64,000 bases of DNA from Halisarca cf. caerulea (taxonomy: Eukaryota; Porifera; Demospongiae; Chondrillida; Halisarcidae), in contig CAUJGJ010000430.1 in the NCBI GenBank assembly GCA_963170055.1, forward strand, positions 98,501 to 162,500, in the 5' to 3' direction. A program made the position numbers and the translations under genes. Below, one piece after another: positions 58,684 through 64,000 of this stretch. Position 1 is the first letter of the stretch. Every line of letters starts with the position of its first letter. The notes beneath the pieces were generated by a model. That model made no database searches. It saw only the letters and a list, made by a program, of their open reading frames with translations, and had not been told where the DNA came from.

Positions 58684-59070
58684 ATTTCCAACACCTGGAA
58701 AATGTTTCCCGCAACCAAAGGAACTCTTCCTGTTGTCAATTTTCAATTTCCCACGCCACCACATAGATTCCTGCATGAAAGGGAACACTGCCTGAGGTGA
58801 AAATTTTAATTTCCCATGCCACTAGATTGCTCCACACATCAAATGGAACACTTCCTTGGTGAAAATTTGATTTTCCCATTACTCCACATGGATTACCACA
58901 TCAAAGAGAACACTTCCTTGTTGAAAATTTCAAATTCCCACGACTCTAGATGGCTTCCCGCTTCAAAGGGAACACTTCCTTAAATGAAAATTTCAATTTA
59001 CCACGCCTCCAGATGGCTTCCCGCATCAAAAGGAACACTTCCTGTGGTGAAAATTTCTATTTCAAAGTAT
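58684..59070 (+). repeat. Degenerate 62-63-bp tandem repeat, segment 1 (about 6 units)
   Basis: A second repeat family begins immediately after the satellite. A CATCAAAGGGAACACTTCCT core recurs at 58,781, 58,844, 58,906, 58,968 and 59,031 (spacings 62-63). It is followed in each unit by a GAAAATTTCAATTTCCCACG-like stretch and a CCACATGG-like stretch. Units are far more diverged than satellite monomers, suggesting an older, inactive array. Confidence 0.85.
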
Positions 59071-59259
59071 AGCTCGTTGCCATACAAGTACAGCTCACTA
59101 CTATAAAGGTACAGCTGATTGCTATACCGGTACAGCGCATTGCTATACCGGTACAGCGCATTGACATAAAGGTACAGCTCATTGCCATACCAGTACAGCT
59201 CATTGCCAAACCAGTACAGATAGTTGCCATACCAGTACAGCTCATTGCTATACCGGTAC
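59071..59259. repeat. 21-bp minisatellite, 9 copies
   Basis: Nine consecutive 21-bp units of the form AGCTCATTGCCATACCAGTAC run end to end (189 bp). Units differ at a few positions: CCGG or CCAG or AAAG before TAC, and AGCGC or AGCTC. A decayed tenth unit, AACTATATGAC, follows. Because 21 is a multiple of 3, the minus strand stays open through it (a Tyr/Gly/Leu-rich reading); I do not treat that as a gene. It interrupts one 62-bp unit. Confidence 0.92.
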
Positions 59260-59719
59260 AACTATATGACTCTAAAAATGAATACTTCCTGTGGTTAAGT
59301 TTCCATTTCAAACGCCAAACATGGCTTTCAGCGTCAAAGGGAAAACTTCCCGTGGAAAAAATAACAATTTCCCACGACTCCACATGGTTGAATGCATCAA
59401 AGGGAACACTTCCTGTGTTGAAAATTTTAAATAACTTAAAACTCCACATGGCTTCTCACATCAAAGGGAATACTTCCTGTTGTGAAAATTGAAATTTTTA
59501 CCGAAAATATGGCAAATAACATTAAAGGGAACACTTCTTGGGGTGAAAATTCAAATTCCCACGCCTCCACATTACTCTCAGGATCAAAAGGAAAACTACC
59601 CTAGCCATGAAAATTTCCATTTCCCACAACAACACATGTGGACCCGCATTAAAAAAAACTATCTGCAATGAAAATTTAAATTTCACACTAAACAGTTTCC
59701 AGATTTCAGGCTTCCCCCA
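59260..59719 (+). repeat. Degenerate 62-63-bp tandem repeat, segment 2 (about 7 units)
   Basis: The family of 58,684-59,070 continues, with CATCAAAGGGAACACTTCCT-like cores near 59,396, 59,459, 59,521 and 59,581. Units near the right end are the most eroded. The segment stops at the TTAA target of the inserted transposon, in the middle of a unit (CTTCCCCCATTAA). Confidence 0.8.
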
Positions 59720-59723
59720 TTAA

Positions 59724-59737
59724 CCCTTAAACATTCC
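59724..59737 (+). repeat. Left terminal inverted repeat of the piggyBac-like element
   Basis: CCCTTAAACATTCC directly follows the TTAA. It matches the reverse complement of the right end at 13 of 14 bases. Confidence 0.85.
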
Positions 59738-59770
59738 AATTCCCATTTTGAAATTTTGCGCGAACGTTCC

Positions 59771-59790
59771 AAAGCCACTTGAGTGGCTTT
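59771..59790. repeat. Left subterminal palindrome of the transposon
   Basis: Nine-base arms AAAGCCACT and AGTGGCTTT surround a TG centre. The same core occurs at the right end, so it is probably a transposase-binding subterminal repeat. The 33 bases between it and the terminal repeat end in ACGTTCC, echoing ACATTCC. Confidence 0.7.
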
Positions 59791-60102
59791 TGCGGTGTGA
59801 AAATAGGTAAATTTTGCCAACGGTTTTCTGCTGTTCTGTTGACTTGTAGGAAACTTCTAGCTTGTCCCGAATGTAGTTTGTAGCTAGTGAGATATTCGTA
59901 CAAGTCTTGGTGTTCTATTTTCTACGCAAAACTTTGTACTGGCCTCCAAACCTGTAAGTACAACGTACCTAAATTTGTAAACTTGTATATATATACGTTA
60001 TCAATCGGCTGGTACACATTTCGTTACAAAATTCAACGCAACTACACATTTAACACTGAAAATACATTGACAGAAACAAAAACGAAAAGTTGCAGCTAAA
60101 AG

Positions 60103-60450
60103 TCAAGGCATTGGAGAATGCGTCTCTTCTACTTCCTAGTCGACTGTCTAATCAACTTGCATACTTTGACGCGTAAATCTCTTCAGTGCTACAAGACGAC
60201 ATTGAAAGAGCACACTGAAGCTGGCAAAGGAGATTATGTCCCAGTACAAATGCAAGAAACGTAAAGGACAAATTTCCTCGGATGGCCCACCATCTGGACG
60301 ATTCTACGAACGTCAAATCCCCCGTAAAGCTTCCAAAACGATGGTATGTCTTGTCTGAAGCTTAAAGAACGAGCGTGTGAGAATATCCTTTACCTGCAAG
60401 GAGGTAATCTCCACAATCCGGCGCTTCACTGCCCTTCTCCATACTTTGCC
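60103..60450 (+). pseudogene. piggyBac transposase C-terminal remnant (frameshifted, with stops)
   Basis: Three stretches in two reading phases look like the end of a DDE_Tnp_1_7-type transposase. First, from about 60,103, RHWRMRLFYFLVDCLINLHT resembles the family's conserved W-x(3)-hydrophobic-LLD-x(3)-NA segment, which carries the last acidic residue. Second, after a frameshift near 60,190-60,215, LKLAKEIMSQY is followed by GRFYERQIPRKASK and then a cysteine-rich tail: Cys at 60,347, a TGA at 60,356 exactly where the second Cys of a CxxC would lie, and FTCKE with Cys at 60,395. Third, after another shift near 60,400, NPALHCPSPYFAV resembles the terminal PxLC-x(2)-PCF motif with the second Cys changed to Tyr. 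A further stop is at 60,203. The N-terminal and central catalytic parts are absent. Family assignment is by remembered motifs, not a search; the TTAA ends support it independently. No function is expected. Confidence 0.65.
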
Positions 60451-60696
60451 GTAAAGAACAATCCGTGTACTAGACTATAACTTCGCATAACTGCATATTC
60501 TAAGTAAAATAACACATATATGCATAGAAATAACTTGTAAAAAAGTAATCTTTACATAGAATGTTTCAGCTATAGTACAGAATGCATTACTACCAAACTA
60601 TAAGAAAATGTGCCAATCAATAGTAGAAACTAGGCCTAAACTTTATATACAAAAAATCAACGAAGAAAATTGGAACTTTTGCAGTTTATGTGTGCG

Positions 60697-60712
60697 AGCC
60701 ACTTAAGTGGCT
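60697..60712. repeat. Right subterminal palindrome of the transposon
   Basis: AGCCACTTAAGTGGCT is a perfect 16-bp palindrome that shares its core with 59,771-59,790. It lies only two bases from the right terminal repeat. Confidence 0.75.
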
Positions 60713-60714
60713 TT

Positions 60715-60728
60715 GGAATGTTTAACGG
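60715..60728 (-). repeat. Right terminal inverted repeat of the piggyBac-like element
   Basis: GGAATGTTTAACGG, the inverted partner of 59,724-59,737, is followed by TTAA. Confidence 0.85.
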
Positions 60729-60732
60729 TTAA

Positions 60733-61029
60733 AGGGAACACATCATGAGATGAAAATTGCCATTTCCCATGAAATTACATGGCTTCCTGCACAAAAAGGA
60801 ACACTTCCTGTTGTAAAAATAAATTAATACGCTTTAAGATGGCTTCTCACATCAAAGGGATTACTTCTTGGTATGAAAGTTTCAATTTCACACGCCTGCA
60901 CATGAATTCCTGCATCAACGGGTAAACTTGTCGTGAAAATTTTAACTTCCAACATCTCCACATGGTGTCTTATATCAAAGGGAACACTTCATGTGGTGAA
61001 TATTTCAATTTTCTACGCCACCACACGTC
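60733..61029 (+). repeat. Degenerate 62-63-bp tandem repeat, segment 3 (about 5 units)
   Basis: The host repeat resumes right after the transposon with AGGGAACACATCATGAG, which completes the unit broken at 59,719. Cores follow near 60,797, 60,857, 60,918 and 60,978. The family ends within a unit at CGCCACCACACGT, where the telomere-like array starts. Confidence 0.8.
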
Positions 61030-61490
61030 CCCTAACGGTAACCCTAACGGTAACCCTAACGGTAACCCTAACGGTAACCCTAACGGTAACCCTAACGGTA
61101 ACCCTAACGGTAACCCTAACGGTAACCCTAACGGTAACCCTAACGGTAACCCTAACGGTAACCCTAACGGTAACCCTAACGGTAACCCTAACGGTAACCC
61201 TAACGGTAACCCTAACGGTAACCCTAACGGTAACCCTAACGGTAACCCTAACGGTAACCCTAACGGTAACCCTAACGGTAACCCTAACGGTAACCCTAAC
61301 CCTAACCCTAACGGTAACCCTAACGGTAACCCTAACGGTAACCCTAACCCTAACCCTAACGGTAACCCTAACGGTAACCCTAACGGTAACCCTAACGGTA
61401 ACCCTAACGGTAACCCTAACGGTAACCCTAACGGTAACCCTAACGGTAACCCTAACGGTAACCCTAACGGTAACCCTAACGGTAACCCTA
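61030..61490 (-). repeat. (CCCTAACGGTAA)n telomere-like array, about 38 units
   Basis: A 12-bp unit alternates the canonical C-strand telomere hexamer CCCTAA with the variant CGGTAA (TTACCG on the G strand) with great regularity. In two places about 48 bp apart (near 61,297-61,312 and 61,345-61,360) a CGGTAA is replaced by CCCTAA, giving three canonical hexamers in a row. Its G-rich strand is the minus strand, opposite to the chromosome's own telomere. All three forward phases and the minus strand are open for long distances (Asn-Pro-Asn-Gly, Leu-Thr-Val-Thr and similar readings) purely because of the 12-bp period. Confidence 0.95.
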
Positions 61491-61493
61491 GGG
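61486..61493. other. CCCTAGGG junction of oppositely oriented telomeric arrays
   Basis: The strand switch is exact: the C-rich array runs into CCCTAGGG, a perfect palindrome, and the G-rich array continues with no other bases in between. Confidence 0.9.
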
Positions 61494-61686
61494 TTAGGGT
61501 TAGGGTTAGGGTTAGGGTTAGGGTTAGGGTTAGGGTTAGGGTTAGGGTTAGGGTTAGGGTTAGGGTTAGGGTTAGGGTTAGGGTTAGGGTTAGGGGTTAG
61601 GGTTAGGGTTAGGGTTAGGGTTAGGGTTAGGGTTAGGGTTAGGGTTAGGGTTAGGGTTAGGGTTAGGGTTAGGGTTAGGGTTAGGG
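61488..61686 (+). repeat. Interstitial (TTAGGG)n tract 1, about 33 units
   Basis: These are canonical hexamers in the same orientation as the terminal telomere, perfect except for one extra G (GGGG at 61,593-61,596). It borders subtelomeric module A. Confidence 0.95.
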
Positions 61687-61955
61687 TTTCAGGCTTTCCC
61701 CCAAAGGCTTTAGGGTACAATATTGGTATCATTCGATAGCTCTTTAAAAATGATTACTTCTGACCTAATGTATGGGGGGTAAACCCTAATTAATTTTCGA
61801 GAAAATGGCGTTTGAAAGTAAAAATTCAAAAAAAAAGTTATTATTTCCGAATTTTTTTAATTGTATGTTAATCAGCATTGAATATCGTTAAGAATGACGT
61901 ATATATTGTTTGCATATTATACACAGTATAGGAGATACATAAATCCTCAATTTAA

Positions 61956-62037
61956 CTGGACCACTGCTAATTAATATAGCAATTATGCAAGTCCGACATA
62001 TGGATACGATAGACCATGCGAGGATATTGCGACATGC
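61956..62037. other. Conserved 82-bp core of module A
   Basis: Aligned without gaps to 63,206-63,287, this differs at only 5 of 82 positions by eye, while flanking parts of the modules carry many substitutions and indels. It begins CTGGACCACTGCTAATTAA and ends GACATGC. Confidence 0.75.
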
Positions 62038-62061
62038 CAGTTTTTGACCTAACAAATCACT

Positions 62062-62078
62062 TGTGGGCGGAGTTACGG
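62062..62078 (+). promoter_or_regulatory. GC-box-like conserved element in module A
   Basis: TGTGGGCGGAGTTACGG is identical in module B at 63,312-63,328. GGGCGG is the classical Sp1/KLF core. A role, for example in subtelomeric (TERRA-like) transcription towards the telomere, is speculative. Confidence 0.35.
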
Positions 62079-62253
62079 CTTCTTTCTTATAGTATGTGAA
62101 TATACGTATAATACATTTTTGCGTATATTGCGACATAGATAGGTGCGATTGCTCAATACTGTTTACGAGCAGGTTTGTCATGCATTAAACATGCGAAAAC
62201 AATATTTTTATTTCCAAGAAATTTTTAGGAAAAGTTCAAGTATATTAGGGTTA

Positions 62254-62400
62254 AGGTCAAAGATTGTAAAGGTCATTTAAATCAATTTACTATGCTTTAC
62301 TAAGGTCAATAGGCATGTCAAATGTCAATCATATTATATTGGGTGTATTTTTATTATTGAAGGTCAAAGGTCATTTTAAAGGTCACTTTTTTAAAGGTCA
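62254..62400 (+). promoter_or_regulatory. AGGTCA hexamer cluster in module A (7 copies)
   Basis: AGGTCA occurs at 62,254, 62,270, 62,303, 62,361, 62,368, 62,380 and 62,395, all on the plus strand. 62,361-62,373 is AGGTCAAAGGTCA, a direct repeat with 1-base spacing (DR1), the form bound by HNF4/RXR/COUP-TF-type nuclear receptors. Several copies are AAAGGTCA, the monomeric NR4A-type site. Binding is inferred; a simple A-rich minisatellite is the alternative. Confidence 0.5.
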
Positions 62401-62444
62401 TTTTTGGACTTTTTGTAAGAATCTAAGAACATTTTTTCCAAAAA

Positions 62445-62458
62445 TTAGGGTTAGGGTT
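62445..62458 (+). repeat. Short TTAGGG tract ending module A (2 units)
   Basis: TTAGGGTTAGGGTT is followed by ACGAAAATTTTT. It lies where module B meets the terminal telomere, so it looks like the stub of a former terminal tract. Confidence 0.8.
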
Positions 62459-62768
62459 ACGAAAATTTTTACAAGTATTTCAGTTAAAATTTTTTTTGGC
62501 TTGTTTTAATAAGGGAAGGTCAAAGGTCATTTTAGAGGTCATTTGTGAAAGGTCAGGGTTAGGTTGAAAGTTTTTTCATTTTACGCATTTTTCGATTTTT
62601 TTGTAAATTTTCTTTTATCATTTTTGTAAAAGTTTAGGAACGAAAATTAAAAATTTTTAGTGTATTTTACTCACCATTAAATACTGTTTCTTTTGACATG
62701 CAATTTGGACCTTTAGCTATAAATACGATTCTTATCTTTTCAGAACCACAAGTGTTACATTTTTTTGC
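62459..62768 (+). repeat. Extra A-only segment with a second AGGTCA block
   Basis: These 310 AT-rich bases have no counterpart after module B. AGGTCA occurs at 62,517, 62,524 (together a DR1), 62,536 and 62,550, followed by CAGGGTTAGG. It resembles a partial duplicate of the tail of module A. No coding sequence is seen in the remainder. Confidence 0.6.
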
Positions 62769-62938
62769 TTAGGGTTAGGGTTAGGGTTAGGGTTAGGGTT
62801 AGGGTTAGGGTTAGGGTTAGGGTTAGGGTTAGGGTTAGGGTTAGGGTTAGGGTTAGGGTTAGGGTTAGGGTTAGGGTTAGGGTTAGGGTTAGGGTTAGGG
62901 TTAGGGTTAGGGTTAGGGTTAGGGTTAGGGTTAGGGTT
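62769..62938 (+). repeat. Interstitial (TTAGGG)n tract 2, 28 units
   Basis: These are perfect canonical hexamers in telomere orientation between modules A and B. Minus-strand open readings (Asn-Pro, Leu-Thr) are artefacts of the period. Confidence 0.97.
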
Positions 62939-63205
62939 ACATAGTGCTTCCCGACGGCTTTTAGGGTCAATATGGGTATCAAACGGAAGCTCTAAACATA
63001 TCCGGTACATAGAACCTAAGACAACCTAACCAATTTAGCTATTTCCGGTAGAAAATGGCGATCGAAGTTGAAAAACGAAAAAAAAAGTCTGAATTTCCGA
63101 TTTTTGATAATTGCATGTTAATTACTTCCGGATAAGGAATCTTTTCGTGTATATATTTTGGTGATAATATTTAATTAGCCGGAGATCCGGAAATCCCTAC
63201 TCTAA

Positions 63206-63287
63206 CTGGACCACTGCTAATTAAAATAGCAATTATGCAATTCCGACATATGGATATGATAGACCATGCGAAGATAATGCGACATGC
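63206..63287. other. Conserved 82-bp core of module B
   Basis: Partner of 61,956-62,037, with 5 substitutions and no gaps by eye. Confidence 0.75.
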
Positions 63288-63311
63288 ATGTTTTGAGCCT
63301 AACATGTTAGC

Positions 63312-63328
63312 TGTGGGCGGAGTTACGG
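63312..63328 (+). promoter_or_regulatory. GC-box-like conserved element in module B
   Basis: TGTGGGCGGAGTTACGG is identical to the element in module A. It lies about 365 bp before the terminal telomere. Confidence 0.35.
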
Positions 63329-63513
63329 AAGTTTAATTTTAATACGTAACGGTATATAAAACGGTTATCTGCGGATAATGCAAGATTTCAAGGTGCGACT
63401 TAAAAATGCATATTACGACCACGTTTGACATGCAATGAACATGCGAAATCTATGTTTTTATTTTCAAAAAAAAATTAGATAATACTTAAGTATTTTAGGG
63501 TTAAGGTCAAAGA

Positions 63514-63649
63514 ATGGAAAGGTCATTTAAATCAATTTACTATGCTTTACTAAGGTCAATGGGCATGTCAAAGGTCAATCATTTGGTATTGGTTTTATTG
63601 TTGTTATTGAAGGTCAAAGGTCATTTTAAAGGTCACTTTTTAAAGGTCA
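63514..63649 (+). promoter_or_regulatory. AGGTCA hexamer cluster in module B (8 copies)
   Basis: AGGTCA occurs at 63,514, 63,530, 63,553, 63,572, 63,611, 63,618, 63,630 and 63,644, all on the plus strand. 63,611-63,623 is a DR1. Seven positions correspond to copies in module A; the one at 63,572 is ATGTCA in A. The last hexamer lies 44 bases from the telomere. Confidence 0.5.
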
Positions 63650-63693
63650 TTTTTGGACTTTTTGTAAGAATCTAAGAACTTTTTTTCCAATAA

Positions 63694-64000
63694 TTAGGGT
63701 TAGGGTTAGGGTTAGGGTTAGGGTTAGGGTTAGGGTTAGGGTTAGGGTTAGGGTTAGGGTTAGGGTTAGGGTTAGGGTTAGGGTTAGGGTTAGGGTTAGG
63801 GTTAGGGTTAGGGTTAGGGTTAGGGTTAGGGTTAGGGTTAGGGTTAGGGTTAGGGTTAGGGTTAGGGTTAGGGTTAGGGTTAGGGTTAGGGTTAGGGTTA
63901 GGGTTAGGGTTAGGGTTAGGGTTAGGGTTAGGGTTAGGGTTAGGGTTAGGGTTAGGGTTAGGGTTAGGGTTAGGGTTAGGGTTAGGGTTAGGGTTAGGGT
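63694..64000 (+). repeat. Terminal telomere (TTAGGG)n, at least 51 units
   Basis: Perfect TTAGGG hexamers run to the last base of the window (307 bp), G-rich strand 5' to 3' towards the right end, as expected for a right-hand chromosome end. True length is unknown because the window is cut here. Confidence 0.95.

Larger units (their letters stand above)
59720..60732 (+). mobile_element. piggyBac-like DNA transposon, internally deleted and decayed
   Basis: The body at 59,724-60,728 (1,005 bp) is flanked by TTAA at 59,720-59,723 and 60,729-60,732, the signature target duplication of the piggyBac superfamily. Terminal inverted repeats are CCCTTAAACATTCC (left) and, on the reverse strand, CCGTTAAACATTCC (right), 13 of 14 matching. 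A GCCACTTRAGTGGC palindrome sits inside each end, 33 bases from the left repeat but almost abutting the right one. Known piggyBac ends have a comparable short-spacer/long-spacer asymmetry. Removing the body plus one TTAA restores a normal unit of the 62-bp host repeat (CTTCCCCCATTAAAGGG). About 1 kb with only a broken C-terminal transposase remnant implies it cannot move itself. The stretch 59,791-60,100 shows no recognisable coding. Confidence 0.85.
61687..62444 (+). repeat. Subtelomeric module, copy A (about 758 bp)
   Basis: This AT-rich single-copy-looking sequence is a full-length relative of 62,939-63,693. Shared landmarks in order are: GGCTTTAGGGTACAATATTGG-like start, GAAAATGGCG, a run of A near 61,830, an 82-bp conserved core at 61,956-62,037, TGTGGGCGGAGTTACGG at 62,062-62,078, GACATGCATTAAACATGCGAAA, and the AGGTCA cluster ending in GGACTTTTTGTAAGAATC. 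It ends in two TTAGGG units at 62,445-62,456. A minus-strand open frame at 61,888-62,181 (97 codons) shows no family motif and I do not call it. Confidence 0.9.
62939..63693 (+). repeat. Subtelomeric module, copy B (755 bp), adjoining the telomere
   Basis: This is the second copy of module A, with the same landmarks in the same order: GCTTTTAGGGTCAATATGGG, GAAAATGGCG, an A run, the conserved core 63,206-63,287, the GC-box-like element 63,312-63,328, GACATGCAATGAACATGCGAAA, and the AGGTCA cluster. It passes straight into the terminal TTAGGG array. Confidence 0.9.

Noticed and set aside
337..58788. Dozens of 60-100-codon open frames on both strands with shared Cys/Trp-rich readings
   Set aside because: They recur with the 104-bp satellite period in several overlapping frames, have no family motif, and begin and end at the same satellite positions. 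They are by-products of a repeat whose length is not a multiple of 3.
59057..59449. 130-codon minus-strand open frame across the 21-bp minisatellite
   Set aside because: Openness comes from a 21-bp (7-codon) unit plus A/T-poor stops; the flanks belong to the degenerate 62-bp repeat. An overlapping 87-codon frame is equally open.
59887..60099. 70-codon plus-strand open frame inside the transposon
   Set aside because: No piggyBac motif seen and Tyr/Lys/Asn-rich as expected from AT-rich DNA. It might be eroded upstream sequence, but I cannot support a coding call.
61030..61686. Ancient telomere-to-telomere fusion scar
   Set aside because: A fusion reads TTAGGG followed by CCCTAA on one strand. 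Here the order is CCCTAA followed by TTAGGG, so a simple end fusion does not fit.
60933..61739. Long open frames (up to 268 codons) reading Leu-Thr-Val-Thr, Asn-Pro-Asn-Gly or Arg-Val repeats
   Set aside because: Every phase of the 12-bp and 6-bp telomere-like arrays is open. Similarity to low-complexity surface-protein repeats is coincidental.
61888..62181. 97-codon minus-strand open frame in module A
   Set aside because: No recognisable motif. The differences and indels between modules A and B do not look codon-aware, and the most conserved 82 bp does not follow a codon pattern.
62732..63010. Minus-strand open frames reading Asn-Pro or Leu-Thr repeats
   Set aside because: Direct translation of TTAGGG repeats.
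58684..64000. tRNA, rRNA or other known RNA genes
   Set aside because: I looked for cloverleaf A/B-box patterns and rRNA-like blocks in the non-satellite part and found none.

Overview
This window is a chromosome end from a eukaryote, most likely an animal. The evidence is canonical TTAGGG repeats running off the right edge, a very large homogenised satellite, and a decayed piggyBac-type DNA transposon. I cannot name the species; an invertebrate is a guess. I found no intact gene. The only protein-coding trace I can support is a broken transposase fragment near 60.1-60.45 kb.

Layout, left to right. (1) 1-58,683: one uninterrupted head-to-tail satellite with a 104-bp monomer, about 564 copies, already in progress at base 1. 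Its order is not random. Blocks of 7, 9, 19, 20, 22, 23, 30 and 34 monomers recur, and some are tandem copies with no difference that I could see (a 3,120-bp pair at 2.37-8.67 kb and a 2,389-bp pair at 47.4-52.2 kb). Variant families change along the array, and monomers become clearly more degenerate over the last ~4.6 kb. (2) 58,684-61,029: a second, older and diverged tandem family of about 62-63 bp. It is interrupted by a 9-copy 21-bp minisatellite (59,071-59,259) and by a piggyBac-like element (59,720-60,732) with TTAA target duplications, 14-bp terminal inverted repeats, a subterminal palindrome at each end and a decayed C-terminal transposase remnant. (3) 61,030-61,686: telomere-like DNA in two opposite orientations. 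A (CCCTAACGGTAA)n array is joined at CCCTAGGG to a (TTAGGG)n array. (4) 61,687-63,693: two copies (A and B) of a ~755-bp subtelomeric module, each bounded by TTAGGG tracts and each holding a dense, single-orientation cluster of AGGTCA hexamers. (5) 63,694-64,000: an apparently perfect TTAGGG array to the edge, the presumed telomere.

Nothing here works together as an operon or pathway. The interest is structural: how a subtelomere is built from telomere-bounded modules, how the satellite is being homogenised by block duplication, and whether the repeated AGGTCA motif (in the modules, and as its complement TGACCT in a subset of satellite monomers) is a binding platform. All comparisons were made by eye. 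Copy counts, block edges and identities are readings, not alignments.
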